Origin: JACKII01 sp963807085
GTDB taxonomy: Bacteria > Pseudomonadota > Alphaproteobacteria > Bin95
Length of the DNA stretch: 64,000 nucleotides
Reading direction: 5' to 3'
NCBI GenBank assembly: GCA_963807085.1
Contig: CAWEBB010000032.1
Coordinates: 620,001 to 684,000, forward strand
Shown one piece after another: positions 1-8,628 of this stretch; within the stretch, counting starts at the first letter, position 1, and the number at the start of each line of letters is the position of its first letter. The position numbers and the translations under genes were made by a program. Below the pieces are notes generated by a model. That model made no database searches and was not told the origin of the DNA. It saw nothing but the letters and a program-made list of their open reading frames with translations.

Positions 1-129
1 CGCGCAAGCGACGGGATATCGCGTAGAAATCCCCGTTGCCGTGGTCCATGCTGAGCCGATAAGCTAAACTGCGGTTTCCTGCTTTCGCTTCGTCTCAAAG
101 AAGAGCGTGCCGCAAACGGAGGTGAAACG
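1..129. other. left-edge non-coding segment
   Basis: No convincing gene is seen in these 129 bases. The last part holds the ribosome-binding site (GGAGGTG, just before the ATG at 130) of the selenoprotein gene. Any promoter would lie further left or in this stretch, but I see no clear -35/-10 pair. Confidence 0.5.
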
Positions 130-648
130 ATGACCACGATTTTGGATCCCACGGCCGAACGCTCGGTTGCGGCACGGCCGCGCCTCGCCCGGCCCGAGAA
201 CCTGGAAGGGCTGAAGGTAGGCCTGCTCGATATCGCCAAGGCCAAGGGAGACATCTTCCTCGACCGCCTGGAGCAGCGGCTGACCGAACGTGGCCTGGAA
301 GTGCATCGCTATGCGAAGCCCACCAACACGCGCCCCGCACCGACTCCGCTCTATCAGCAGATCGCGGACGAGGTGGACGTCGTCATCGAAGCGCTGAGCG
401 ATTGAGGCAGCTGCACGTCGTGCTGTACGCATGACATGGCAGACCTCGAGAGCCGCGGCATTCCGACCGTCGGCATCGCCACGACCGAGTTCATCCAGGC
501 GATGGAGGCGCAGGCGAAGGCTCTCGGCACGGACCCGGCCTATGTATTCGTGCCCCACCCGATCCAGGACCGCACCGCGGACGAACTGCACGCCCTGGCC
601 GATGAGCATCTGGACGAAATGCTGGGGTTGTTATTAGCGGCGAAATAG
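130..648 (+). CDS. UGSC-family selenoprotein, in-frame UGA read as selenocysteine
   Basis: One reading frame runs from the ATG at 130 (GGAGGTG Shine-Dalgarno) to the stop at 646-648, interrupted only by TGA at 403-405. The codons after it read Gly-Ser-Cys, giving the U-G-S-C signature that defines this (seleno)protein family, which also has Cys-for-Sec homologues. With Sec at residue 92 the protein has 172 residues. The part after Sec is Cys-rich (Cys95, 98, 99) and continues without a break into a soluble alpha/beta-looking domain (VGIATTEF, VFVPHPIQDRT). A hairpin with the properties of a bacterial SECIS follows the UGA. The N-terminal part (EGLKVGLLDIAKAKGD) is typical of the family. Biochemical function is not established; a thiol/selenol redox role is inferred from the motif. 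Without Sec insertion the product would be a 91-residue truncation. The Sec machinery (selA, selB, selC, selD) is not in this window. Confidence 0.9.
406..440 (+). promoter_or_regulatory. candidate bacterial SECIS element
   Basis: Directly after the UGA, GTCGTGC (417-423) pairs with GCATGAC (429-435), a 7-bp stem with one G-U pair, closing a five-base loop TGTAC (424-428). After a C-A mismatch, A415-T437 and C414-G438 extend it. A G sits in the second loop position (425), 19 bases after the UGA. This matches the known bSECIS layout: apical loop roughly 16-37 nt downstream of UGA with a guanine among the first two loop bases, bound by SelB. The shorter alternative hairpin GCAC-GTC-GTGC (413-423) is too close to the UGA. 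Confidence 0.72.
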
Positions 649-810
649 TGGCTCCGGATGCAGCGATTTCGGGCGGTCGATCCAAGGCCGCCCCGTCTTG
701 CGCTGGGACAAATTCGGCGCCGCCGGGCGATGCCGGTACAATCTGGCAACGCCTTATGTGGAGTGCTGAGGGCGGTGTTTGAGCCGGTTTCGGCGCGGAA
801 GGCGGTTTGG

Positions 811-2031
811 ATGTTCCAGTTTCCCTTTATCTTGGGGCTCGCGCTGATGTTGCCGATAGCTGCTAACAGTCAAACCGCGGGGATGTCCGAGGCCGAGGCA
901 CGGACAATCCACGACCGCCTTTTGACGATCGACACTCATATCGACATTGGGCCGGGATACGCGACAGCGGCGCTCGACCCAGGAGCGATGACACGCGCGC
1001 AGGTCGACCTGCCTGGCATGCGTATCGGTGGCCTCGATGCGGGGTTCTTCATCGTCTACACGGCCCAGGGTGCGCTGGATGCGGAGGGCTATGCTGCGGC
1101 AAGGCTGGCCGCCGAGGATAAGTTCCGCGGCATTGAGCGGATGCTGCGGGCCTATCCAGACCAGATTGCCCATGCCCGCAGCGCCGACGAGGTTGAGCAG
1201 ATTGCGGCCTCCGGGCGGCTGGTCGCGCTGATGGGCATGGAGAACGCTTATCCGCTAGGGGAAGGCGTTGCGGACGTGCCTATGTGGGCCGTGCGCGGCG
1301 TGCGGTATCTCTCAATAACCCACTTCGGCAACAACCAATTCGGCGACAGTTCCAACCCGAACAAAAGCCGTGGTGACCCGGACGACGATGAAGGCCTGAC
1401 CGAACTCGGCCGTGAACTGATCGAAGCTCTGAACGACGCCGGCATCATGGTTGATATCAGCCATGTCGGCAAGCGGACGGGACTGGAGGCGATGAGGTTG
1501 TCGCGGACGCCGGTAATTGCCTCTCATTCCGGTGCCCGTTCGGTCTATGACAACCCGCGTAATCTGGACGACGAGCAGCTTCTTGCGATCGCCGCCGACG
1601 ATGGCGTGGCGCAGATGGTCGCCTACCGGTCCTATCTGGGTGAGGTTGATCCTGCGGCTACCAGGGCGCTGGGCGAATTGCGCGATCGGCTCGGGCTGAC
1701 CTCCGGGAGCGGCTTCAGAACGGCAACGCCGGCCACGCTGGACGAGTACGTCCGCGAGCGCGCCGACATCCGTGCCCAACACCCGGACGTGACGCTCTCT
1801 GCCTTCGCCGATCATGTCGATCATGCCGTCAAGGTCGCGGGCATTGACCATGTCGGCCTTTCCGGCGACTTTGATGGCGGCGGCGGCGTTCAAGGCTGGG
1901 ACAGCGCTGACGAAACGTTCAACGTCACCCGCGAATTGCTGAAGCGGGGCTACACGGAAGACGACTTGGCAAAGCTCTGGGGCCAAAACGTGCTGCGCGT
2001 TTTGCGCGCTGCGGAGGCAGCAGCGCGGTAG
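811..2031 (+). CDS. membrane dipeptidase, peptidase family M19, secreted
   Basis: A 406-residue zinc dipeptidase of the renal-dipeptidase type, which hydrolyses dipeptides and in some members related amide substrates. All M19 metal ligands are visible: His43 and Asp45 (DTHID), Glu144 (GMENAYPLG), His218 (DISHVG) and His239 (ASHSGARSV). His171 (ITHFGNNQ) and the late GDFDG motif near 352-356 are also conserved. I chose the ATG at 811 rather than in-frame codons back to 658, because it has a GGAAGG site upstream and begins a clear signal peptide (about 20 residues, ending near Ala-Asn-Ser-Gln). A periplasmic location is therefore likely. It lies 162 bp downstream of the selenoprotein gene on the same strand; a functional link is unproven. 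Confidence 0.92.
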   Translation: MFQFPFILGLALMLPIAANSQTAGMSEAEARTIHDRLLTIDTHIDIGPGYATAALDPGAMTRAQVDLPGMRIGGLDAGFFIVYTAQGALDAEGYAAARLAAEDKFRGIERMLRAYPDQIAHARSADEVEQIAASGRLVALMGMENAYPLGEGVADVPMWAVRGVRYLSITHFGNNQFGDSSNPNKSRGDPDDDEGLTELGRELIEALNDAGIMVDISHVGKRTGLEAMRLSRTPVIASHSGARSVYDNPRNLDDEQLLAIAADDGVAQMVAYRSYLGEVDPAATRALGELRDRLGLTSGSGFRTATPATLDEYVRERADIRAQHPDVTLSAFADHVDHAVKVAGIDHVGLSGDFDGGGGVQGWDSADETFNVTRELLKRGYTEDDLAKLWGQNVLRVLRAAEAAAR

Positions 2032-2224
2032 GCGCCTCCAACCGGGTTCAGGCCAGTGGCTCTGCAGATTCCCGAGGTACTTGCCCCGGCTATCGAAGCG
2101 CTGGTCTATGCGGGCAACCGCTCAACATGCCGCATGCTGCCGAATATGGGTTCTCGCGTGACACCAGCCCATTTGGCCCTCAAACTGTCTGCAAGCACAA
2201 AAGCAAACGATGAGGATCAACGCC
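2032..2224. other. intergenic gap
   Basis: No gene is supported in this 193-bp gap between the M19 dipeptidase and the TauD-like gene. A start-to-stop frame at 2056-2331 exists but has no family resemblance and overlaps the dioxygenase in another frame. Confidence 0.5.
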
Positions 2225-3116
2225 ATGCCAGAGCCAGCCTCAGATACCGCCGCCGTCCCCGTCAGCGCCGTCGGCCTGCCGACCGTCGAGCCGCACCCCA
2301 ACGGTTTCGGCGCGGAGATCGGCAATATTGACCTTCGCCGGCCGCTCGCCGATGCCGCCTTCGAACTGATCCACGACGCATTTCTGCGCCACAAGGTGCT
2401 GGTGTTCCGGGGCCAACCTCTGGATGACGAGGCGCACCAGGCTTTTGCCATGCGCTTCGGCCCGCTGGAGGGACACATTAACGTCTCCACCAGGCACGCG
2501 AAGCTGCCCCAGGTGCAGGTATTCTCCAACGTGAAGGCCGACGGCACCACAACCGGCGTGCATCCGGAGAAGGGCACGCTGGTCTGGCACACCGACAAGT
2601 CTTATGTGGCCGAGCCGTCGCTCACCACCATCCTGCGTTCGCCCGCCATCGCGTCCAAAGGTGGCGATACGCTGTTTGCCGACATGGCCCGCGCCTATGC
2701 GGACTTGCCCCAGGCGACCAAAGATAAACTTAAAGGCCTCCACGCCGTCCACGACTGGAAGCGCTCCCGCGAGAAGTCGCACGAACGCCCGGCGACCGAG
2801 GACGAAATCCGCGCTGCGCCGCCCGTGGTGCATCCCCTGGTCCGCACACATCCGGAGACGGGGAGCGAAGGCGCTCTATATCGGCAATCACACCTCGTGC
2901 ATCGTCGGCTGGACCTGGGCCGAGAGCGACGCTTTCATCGCAGAGTTGGAGGCGCACGCGACCCAGCCGCAATACGTCTACCGCCACCAATGGCAGGTGG
3001 ACGATGTGCTGCTGTGGGACAACCGCTGCACAATGCATTGCGTCGAGCCCTATGACGCCGCCAACGAAAAGCGGGCGGTGCACCGTGTCGTGGTCAAGGG
3101 CGACCGGCCGTATTGA
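2225..3116 (+). pseudogene. TauD/TfdA-family 2-oxoglutarate dioxygenase, one frameshift
   Basis: An Fe(II)/2-oxoglutarate-dependent dioxygenase of the taurine/2,4-D dioxygenase family. The first part (from ATG 2225, with GAGG 9 nt upstream) carries the iron-binding His122-x-Asp124 (WHTDKSY). The C-terminal part, with the distal His (NRCTMHCVEPYD) and the 2-oxoglutarate-binding Arg (HRVVVKGD), lies in another frame. The frame changes at the GGGG run at 2860-2863; removing one G restores ...HPETGAKALYIGNH... and a 296-residue protein of normal family length. The substrate cannot be assigned. The gene is either a very recent pseudogene or carries a sequencing error; everything else about it looks functional. 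Confidence 0.85.
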
Positions 3117-3131
3117 ATAACCTTCTATCAC

Positions 3132-3233
3132 CATCGTCATCGCGAGTGGCCGGAGGCCGCGTGGCGATCCAGTCGTTGCGAGCGATGCTCTGGATTGCCA
3201 CACCCGCTTTGCGGTCTCGCAATGATGGCGATG
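3132..3233. repeat. dispersed palindromic repeat element, copy 1
   Basis: A ~102-bp imperfect inverted repeat between two same-strand genes. The left end (CATCGTCATCGCGAG, 3132-3146) is complementary to the right end (CTCGCAATGATGGCGATG, 3216-3233), and an inner pair TGGCGATCCAG / CTGGATTGCCA also matches. It resembles the 'cattgcgag...ctggattgc...ctcgcaatg' small palindromic elements seen between genes in many proteobacteria. A second, diverged copy is at 57215-57331. Confidence 0.7.
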
Positions 3234-3258
3234 TCGTGCAACCGGCGAGGGAATTCCC

Positions 3259-4152
3259 ATGACCAACTCACCAATCGGCTTTATCGGTCTCGGCGCGATG
3301 GGGCGGCCGATGGCAGTGAATCTCGCCAGAACCGGCCAGGCGCTGGTGGTGTGCGACGTGAATCCGACTGCGACCGAGATTCTCGCGCAGCGCGGCGCGG
3401 AAGTGGCCGACAGCATCTATACCGTCGCGGACAAGGCAGGCATCGTGCTGGCCTGCATGCCGTCGGTCGCCATCGCCCAGCAGGTGGTGGACGAGGCGGC
3501 CGACGGCAGCGCGATCAGGGGCTTTGTCAACCTCGGCACCACCGGCAGCAAGTTCTCCAAGGCCGCGGCGGAGAAGTTGAACGCCAAGGGCATCGCCTAT
3601 CTGGACGCGCCGATCAGCGGCGGCCCGCCCGGCGCGGAGGCGGCGACGCTTTCCATCATGTGCTCTGGCGACAAGGCGACCTTCGAAGCTGCCGAGGCCG
3701 GACTAGCGGCGATGAGCGCCAAACTAACCTATCTGGGCGAAAAGCCGGGCGCGGCGCAGACCATGAAACTGGTCAACAACATTATGAGCTTCTGCAATCT
3801 GGTGGCGGCGTCGGAAGCATTCACGCTCGGCGCCAAGGCTGGCCTGGACCCGGAGCAGATGGTGGAGGTGATCAACGCCTCGTCCGGCCGCAACAGCGCC
3901 AGCATGGACAAGATCCCGAAGGCTGTGCTGCCGCGCAGCTTTGACTATGGCGGCGCGAACTACATCATTGAGAAAGACCTGGAACTGTGGCGCCAGGAGG
4001 CAGAGGCCTATGAGGTACCCGCTTATATGGGAAATCTGGTGCGCACATTGTACCGCCAGATGATCGCGGAGGAGGGCAGGGACACGGACTTCACCCGAAT
4101 CTTCCTGCTGATGGAGCGCATGGCGGGCGTGGAGATGAAAAAGACGCGCTAA
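3259..4152 (+). CDS. NAD(P)-dependent beta-hydroxyacid dehydrogenase (HIBADH family)
   Basis: A 297-residue oxidoreductase of the 3-hydroxyisobutyrate/tartronate-semialdehyde reductase family. The N-terminal Rossmann fold has GFIGLGAMG (residues 7-15). The substrate-binding signature DAPISGGPPGAEAATL spans 116-131, and the catalytic lysine is Lys170 in MKLVNN. The C-terminal all-alpha domain follows at full length. The exact substrate within the family cannot be read from sequence. It sits 142 bp after the broken TauD-like gene, separated by a palindromic repeat, so it may not share its transcript. A second paralogue lies at 19049-19957. Confidence 0.9.
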   Translation: MTNSPIGFIGLGAMGRPMAVNLARTGQALVVCDVNPTATEILAQRGAEVADSIYTVADKAGIVLACMPSVAIAQQVVDEAADGSAIRGFVNLGTTGSKFSKAAAEKLNAKGIAYLDAPISGGPPGAEAATLSIMCSGDKATFEAAEAGLAAMSAKLTYLGEKPGAAQTMKLVNNIMSFCNLVAASEAFTLGAKAGLDPEQMVEVINASSGRNSASMDKIPKAVLPRSFDYGGANYIIEKDLELWRQEAEAYEVPAYMGNLVRTLYRQMIAEEGRDTDFTRIFLLMERMAGVEMKKTR

Positions 4153-4298
4153 CGGTGTTTGGAAGGAATGCCGCCGGTTACCATTCAAAAGTGGCGTATT
4201 GCACGCCAGTAGCGCAACGTCACCGAATTAACCCGCGCATTGGGGATGGGTTGACTGGTAAACAGACACCGTTCCGTCTTCCCTGGTGGGGTGTTTTG

Positions 4299-5652
4299 AT
4301 GCGTAAAAGACGATTGGTCGGCGTTGGCTTGACGTCCTTGGTCGCAGGAACACTGGGGGTCGGTGCGGCATCGGCCCAGAGCATGGAAGAGATGCGGCAC
4401 ATGCTGGCACAGCAGCAGCGCATGATCGAGCAGATGCAGCGCAAGCAAAAAGAGATGGAGCGCCGCTTCGCTGAGATGCAGGCCAAAGCCCAACAGGCGG
4501 AACAATCCGCGCAAAAGGCAGAAGCCGTTGCCGTGAAAGCAAAAACCGCGGCGTCTGAAACCAAGCAAGCGACCCAGACAGACAGGACTACTGTCACCAA
4601 CGCGAACGAACGCATTTCCGTCGAGATCAGCGGTCAGGTTGACCGCATGATCACGGTCTCCAATGACGGCCAGAGCACGGATGTTTTTCAAGTAGACAAT
4701 GACAACTCCTCGACCCGGGGCCGTCTGGTGGGTAAGGGCAAGATCAATGATCAGATGTCGCTTGGCGCCGAGCTGGAGGTGGAGTTGCAGGCTAACAGTT
4801 CCAGTGTGGTCAGCCAGATCAACCAAGACAGCGGCAGTTTTACGTTTAACGGGCGCGTAGCGGAAGTTTACTTCAATCATAATAAATATGGTCGCTTAAC
4901 GGTCGGCCAGGGTAGTACCGCTAGCGATGGAACGGCAGAGGTTGACCTTTCGCGTACGGACGTGATTCAGTTTTCGGCGATTTCCAGACAAGCGGGTGGT
5001 CTGTTATTCTATAATCGGACGTCCAGCTCTTATGGCTCCAGTATCGGCAGCGTGTTTTCGAACTTCGATGGCAACGGCCGCACCAATCGATTCCGTTACG
5101 ATACGCCGGTGCTGGCGGGTTTCAGCCTTGCCGGCGATTTCGCCTCCAACCGTCGCTGGAGCGTCGCGGCAAATTACGAACTGCCGGAAGAGCTCCAGCG
5201 GTCATTCGGGCTCCAGTTTCAGGGCGCGGTTGCTTTTTCAGATCCGCATAAGTCGGGCAACGACCGTCGGCTAGATGGATCGGGATCGCTGCTGCACACC
5301 GAGACAGGCCTCAATCTGACTGTCTCAGCCGGCATCGACTTTATGGATAATGGCCGGGAGCCATGGAATTTCGTATGTGAAGCCGGGCTGGATGTCCGAA
5401 GACCTGCTTCAAAAGATGGGGCCGACCAGCTTTAGTTTGGATTACGGCCATAGCAATTGGGTGAATGTCGGTAACGACCCGCTTGGTGGCACCAGCAGCC
5501 AAGCCCAGACCGTCGGTTTCGCCGTCGTGCAACAATGGCAGGAATATGGTGTCGAATTTTATGGCGGCTACCGGTGGCATACGCTTGACGAAGCGGGCGC
5601 CAGCTATGACGACATTCACGTTATTTCCGTAGGTACTCGTGCGAAATTCTAA
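4299..5652 (+). pseudogene. outer-membrane porin with N-terminal coiled coil, one frameshift
   Basis: The protein begins with a 27-residue signal peptide (cut after GVGAASAQ), then a Gln/Met/Lys-rich coiled coil (about residues 28-75), a linker, and a beta-barrel domain of the Gram-negative porin type ending in Phe (VGTRAKF), the usual signal for BamA-dependent assembly. The ATG at 4299 has GGTGGGG upstream. The reading frame breaks near the GGG at 5356-5358; dropping one G joins the two frames as ...DNGRSHGISYVKPGW... and gives about 450 residues, a normal size. The protein should form a trimeric diffusion channel, with the coiled coil in the periplasm. The break may be a sequencing error. 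Confidence 0.82.
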
Positions 5653-5848
5653 GGCACCTGGAGCCAAGGGCGGTGGAATATTTGCCCGCCCAAGCACGCG
5701 CTCGCTTGCTGCAATTGGCATGATGCTATTCGTGGCGGGATGCAGTGGCGTCGAAACATCGCCCGCCGATCCAAAGGAACGGGGTGGTATTCCGGAAGGC
5801 CCTGGTGTGCTGAGCGGCGAGAAAGGGAAGTGGGTGATCTCCCGATAA
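5639..5848 (+). CDS. small predicted lipoprotein
   Basis: A 69-residue product starting at GTG 5639 and overlapping the end of the porin gene by 14 bases. It has a hydrophobic segment ending in a lipobox (LFVAGC, with Cys at about residue 35), so it should be lipid-modified and membrane-anchored. The tail (GGIPEGPGVLSGEKGKW) resembles short alphaproteobacterial lipoproteins of unknown role. The N-terminal 20 residues before the hydrophobic part are longer than usual, so the true start could be further in. Confidence 0.6.
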   Translation: MRNSKAPGAKGGGIFARPSTRSLAAIGMMLFVAGCSGVETSPADPKERGGIPEGPGVLSGEKGKWVISR

Positions 5849-5862
5849 TCGAGGGAGATCAC
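5834..5862. terminator. hairpin between convergent genes
   Basis: GTGATCTCCC (5834-5843) and GGGAGATCAC (5853-5862) form a perfect 10-bp stem with a 9-nt loop. It overlaps the stop of the small lipoprotein gene and lies before the convergent acyl-CoA dehydrogenase. No clear T-run follows on either strand, so terminator activity is only inferred. Confidence 0.5.
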
Positions 5863-5930
5863 TCTGCAGCGCTGAAATCTGCTTCTGGGCCGCAGTAATG
5901 CATCCGGTCACAAAGGATAATCAGCGGATG

Positions 5931-7169
5931 CTACAGTTCCACGTCACCCTTGAACAGCCGCTGGGCAATGGTGCGGGCCAGGATTTCGTTGGTGCCGTCG
6001 GCGACGTTGGCCTGGCGCACCCGGGCATAGGCCTCGTGCAGGCCCAGTTCGTTGGTGAACCCCATGGCGCCGTGGGTCTGGATTGCCCGATCGATGGCGC
6101 GGGTAGCTGCCTGCACCGAATAGGACTTGGCCATCGACAATTCCTTGATCGCCCGCTCGCCCCGATCCAGCAACTGCGCGACGTTGATACCCATCAGGTG
6201 CGCTGCGTGAATTTCGGTTGCCGCGTCGGCCAGCGGGAACGAGACCCCCTGGTATTCGCTGATAGGGTTGCCGAATGCCTGGCGCTGCTTTGCATAGTCG
6301 ATGGCCATCTCCAGCGCCCAGCGCGCCAGGCCGACCGCGCGGGCGGAGTTGTAGATCCGCCCCATGGAGACGCCGAGCAGCCCGATCTTGAAGCCCTCGT
6401 GCAGGTCGCCGACCAGTTGCCAGGGCTCTACCTCGACATCGTCGAAAAAGGTGATGCCCTCGTTTCCGCCGATATGGCCGTGCATGCGGATGATGCTTTC
6501 GACCTTGAGGCCCGGCGCCGATGTCGGGACCAGGAAGGCGCTGATGCCGCCTTGTTTCTTCGCCGCCCGCGCCGGGTCGGTCTGGGCGAAGACGATGCAG
6601 TAGTCGGCAATCGGGATGTGGGTGGTCCAGATCTTGCGGCCGTTGATGGTCCAGCCGCCCTTGTCGTTCGGCGTCGCGCGGGTCTTAAGCATAGCGGCGT
6701 CGGAGCCCGCACCCGGCTCCGACATGCCGAAGCACATCATCAGTTCGCCCGCGATCATGCCGGGCAGGATGCGTTCCCGCGCCTCCGGTGTAATCGCCGA
6801 AAGCACGGCGCTGGGGCCAAAGGCCCAATGCGAGATGACGAAATCGCAGAGCCAGTTGTGCGGGCCGCAGAGCCGGTAGACCGCCTCGATCAGGGTGTAG
6901 TAGGCGATCATGCCCATTTCCGACCCGCCGAGCGACTTCGGCACCGACACGTTGAAGAACCCGGCCTTGGCGGACGCCATGCGCACGGCGCGGATATGCT
7001 CTACACCTTCATCGGTCATGCGGCCATCGGCGCGATAGGTGTTGCGCGGATCGTTCAGCAGGGCGTGGTGTTTCTCATGCCGGGCGATCACTTCGGCGCG
7101 GCAGAAGGCTTCGACGGCATCGGTGATTGGCCCGAGTTCTTCCGGCAGTGTGGCGGCGATGGCGGCCAT
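5931..7169 (-). CDS. acyl-CoA dehydrogenase
   Basis: A 412-residue FAD-dependent acyl-CoA dehydrogenase that introduces a 2,3 double bond in an acyl-CoA and passes electrons to ETF. Visible family features are the FAD/substrate motif CFGMSEPGAGSD (middle domain) and the C-terminal ANVADGTNEIL. The chain-length or branch specificity cannot be told from sequence. It is the last gene of a minus-strand run (dioxygenase, trmL, hemF, this gene), 77 bp after hemF. Two further paralogues are in the window (22699-23898 and 41699-42898), which points to broad acyl-CoA catabolism. Confidence 0.93.
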   Translation of the reverse strand: MAAIAATLPEELGPITDAVEAFCRAEVIARHEKHHALLNDPRNTYRADGRMTDEGVEHIRAVRMASAKAGFFNVSVPKSLGGSEMGMIAYYTLIEAVYRLCGPHNWLCDFVISHWAFGPSAVLSAITPEARERILPGMIAGELMMCFGMSEPGAGSDAAMLKTRATPNDKGGWTINGRKIWTTHIPIADYCIVFAQTDPARAAKKQGGISAFLVPTSAPGLKVESIIRMHGHIGGNEGITFFDDVEVEPWQLVGDLHEGFKIGLLGVSMGRIYNSARAVGLARWALEMAIDYAKQRQAFGNPISEYQGVSFPLADAATEIHAAHLMGINVAQLLDRGERAIKELSMAKSYSVQAATRAIDRAIQTHGAMGFTNELGLHEAYARVRQANVADGTNEILARTIAQRLFKGDVEL

Positions 7170-7246
7170 GAGGCGGTTCCTGGTTTTGTCGGCGAGACTC
7201 GTTGGCGATCATGCTATGCTTGCTGGCCCGCCTTGTCACCGTCGGC

Positions 7247-8137
7247 TCAGGACCATTCGACCGCGGGCGGCAGGGACATCAGGATCGCCTCCGTATTGCC
7301 GCCTGTTTTCAGGCCAAAGGCGGTGCCCCGGTCGTAAAGCAGGTTGAACTCGACATAACGGCCGCGCCGCTGGAGCTGGTGCTTGCGCTGTTCCTCCGTC
7401 CATGGCTTGTCGAGATGACGGCGGACGATGACAGGGTAAATATCGGCAAACGCCTCGCCTACCGCCTGGGTGAAGGTGAAATCCTGCTCCCAATCGCCCG
7501 AGTTTACATAGTCATAGAAGATGCCGCCGACGCCTCGCGCCTCGTTCCGGTGCGGCAGGAAGAAGTACTCGTCGCACCATTTCTTGAATTTCGGGTAGTA
7601 TTCCGGGTCGAAGCGGTCGCAGGCCGCCTTGAAGGCCAAATGGAAATCTGCGGTGTCTTCCTCGACCGGAAACATGGGAGTCAGGTCGGCGCCGCCGCCG
7701 AACCAGCTTTCGGCGGTGACGATGTGGCGGGTGTTCATGTGCACCGCCGGCACCAGCGGTGACTGCATGTGCGCCACCAGCGAGATGCCGGCCGCCCAAA
7801 AGCGCGGGTTTTCCGCAGCACCCGGAATGTCGCCCGCGAACTTCTCGGAGAACTCGCCCCAGACCGTAGAGACGTTCACGCCGACCTTCTCGAACACGCG
7901 GCCACGCATGACGGCCATGGTACCGCCGCCGCCGGGGCCGGAGTCGGGGTCGTCGTTTCGGGCGGTGCGGGTCCAGGTCTTGCGCTCGAACCGGCCTGGC
8001 GGCAGTTCCGCCATGGGGCCGCCGGCCAGGTCGTCCTCCAGTTGCTCGAACGCCGCGATGATGCGGGCCTGCAGGGTCTGGAACCACGCCTCGGCGCGGT
8101 TCTGCTGTTCGGTCTGTTCCATCATGAAGCCTATCAT
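7247..8137 (-). CDS. hemF: oxygen-dependent coproporphyrinogen-III oxidase
   Basis: Oxidatively decarboxylates two propionates of coproporphyrinogen III to give protoporphyrinogen IX, using O2, in haem synthesis. The 296 residues match HemF across the whole length, including FGGGADLTPMFPVEEDTADF, KKWCDEYFFLPHR, GVGGIFYDY and YVEFNLLYDRGTAFGL. The ATG at 8137 overlaps the trmL stop as ATGA, suggesting translational coupling; ATG codons 12 and 15 nt further in are alternatives. A remnant of the oxygen-independent enzyme HemN is present at 60606-60746. Confidence 0.96.
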   Translation of the reverse strand: MIGFMMEQTEQQNRAEAWFQTLQARIIAAFEQLEDDLAGGPMAELPPGRFERKTWTRTARNDDPDSGPGGGGTMAVMRGRVFEKVGVNVSTVWGEFSEKFAGDIPGAAENPRFWAAGISLVAHMQSPLVPAVHMNTRHIVTAESWFGGGADLTPMFPVEEDTADFHLAFKAACDRFDPEYYPKFKKWCDEYFFLPHRNEARGVGGIFYDYVNSGDWEQDFTFTQAVGEAFADIYPVIVRRHLDKPWTEEQRKHQLQRRGRYVEFNLLYDRGTAFGLKTGGNTEAILMSLPPAVEWS

Positions 8138-8610
8138 GAAGCCTCGGGCGGCGGGTAAGGGGGCAGGGCGTGGGTTTGGCGCAACGCCTCACCCAGCACC
8201 ATGGCGGCGGCGAGCGCAACATTCAACGAACGCACTGCCGGGGCCATCGGAATCAGAAGACGGGCGTCGACGGTCCGGTGAACCTCGGTCGGCACGCCCG
8301 CCGACTCGCGGCCCAGCAGGAGAGTGTCGCCGGCGCGGTAGGAAAAGTCGTGATAGGGTTCCGCGCCCTTGGTCGTGAGCAGCAACAGGCGGCCAGGCGG
8401 TCGCTCCCGCTGGAATGCTTCCCACGAGCCGTGCCTCGTCACCGCCGCCAGTTCCCGGTAGTCCATGCCCGCCCGCCGCATGCGCGGTTCGTCCCAGACA
8501 AAGCCGGTCGGGCCGATCACGTCCAGGCCAACGCCCATGCAGGCCGCGAGCCGCATGATGGCGCCGGTGTTCTGGGGAATGTCGGGCTGATAGAGGGCGA
8601 GGCGAACCAC
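8134..8610 (-). CDS. trmL: tRNA (cytidine/uridine-34-2'-O)-methyltransferase
   Basis: A SPOUT-fold methyltransferase that 2'-O-methylates the wobble base of tRNA-Leu. Family features are the N-terminal LALYQPDIPQNTG, the knot motifs LLLGRESAGVP and IPM...RSLNVALAAAMVLGEALRQ, and the length (~158 aa). I placed the start at GTG 8610 because the protein family begins directly with this strand; TTG 8628 in the same frame is possible. The stop overlaps the hemF ATG by four bases. Confidence 0.9.
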   Translation of the reverse strand: MVRLALYQPDIPQNTGAIMRLAACMGVGLDVIGPTGFVWDEPRMRRAGMDYRELAAVTRHGSWEAFQRERPPGRLLLLTTKGAEPYHDFSYRAGDTLLLGRESAGVPTEVHRTVDARLLIPMAPAVRSLNVALAAAMVLGEALRQTHALPPYPPPEAS

Positions 8611-8628
8611 GGTCAGGCCGCGAAACAA

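Noticed and set aside
64..609. 181-residue minus-strand frame over the selenoprotein gene
   Set aside because: Antisense to a gene with clear family motifs and a good ribosome-binding site; no protein similarity seen.
2056..2331. Possible small gene before the TauD-like dioxygenase
   Set aside because: Arg-rich, low-complexity translation in another frame, no family, overlaps the dioxygenase start.
5898..7337. Long plus-strand frame opposite the acyl-CoA dehydrogenase
   Set aside because: Mirror of a high-GC gene; the minus strand has the full acyl-CoA dehydrogenase motifs.
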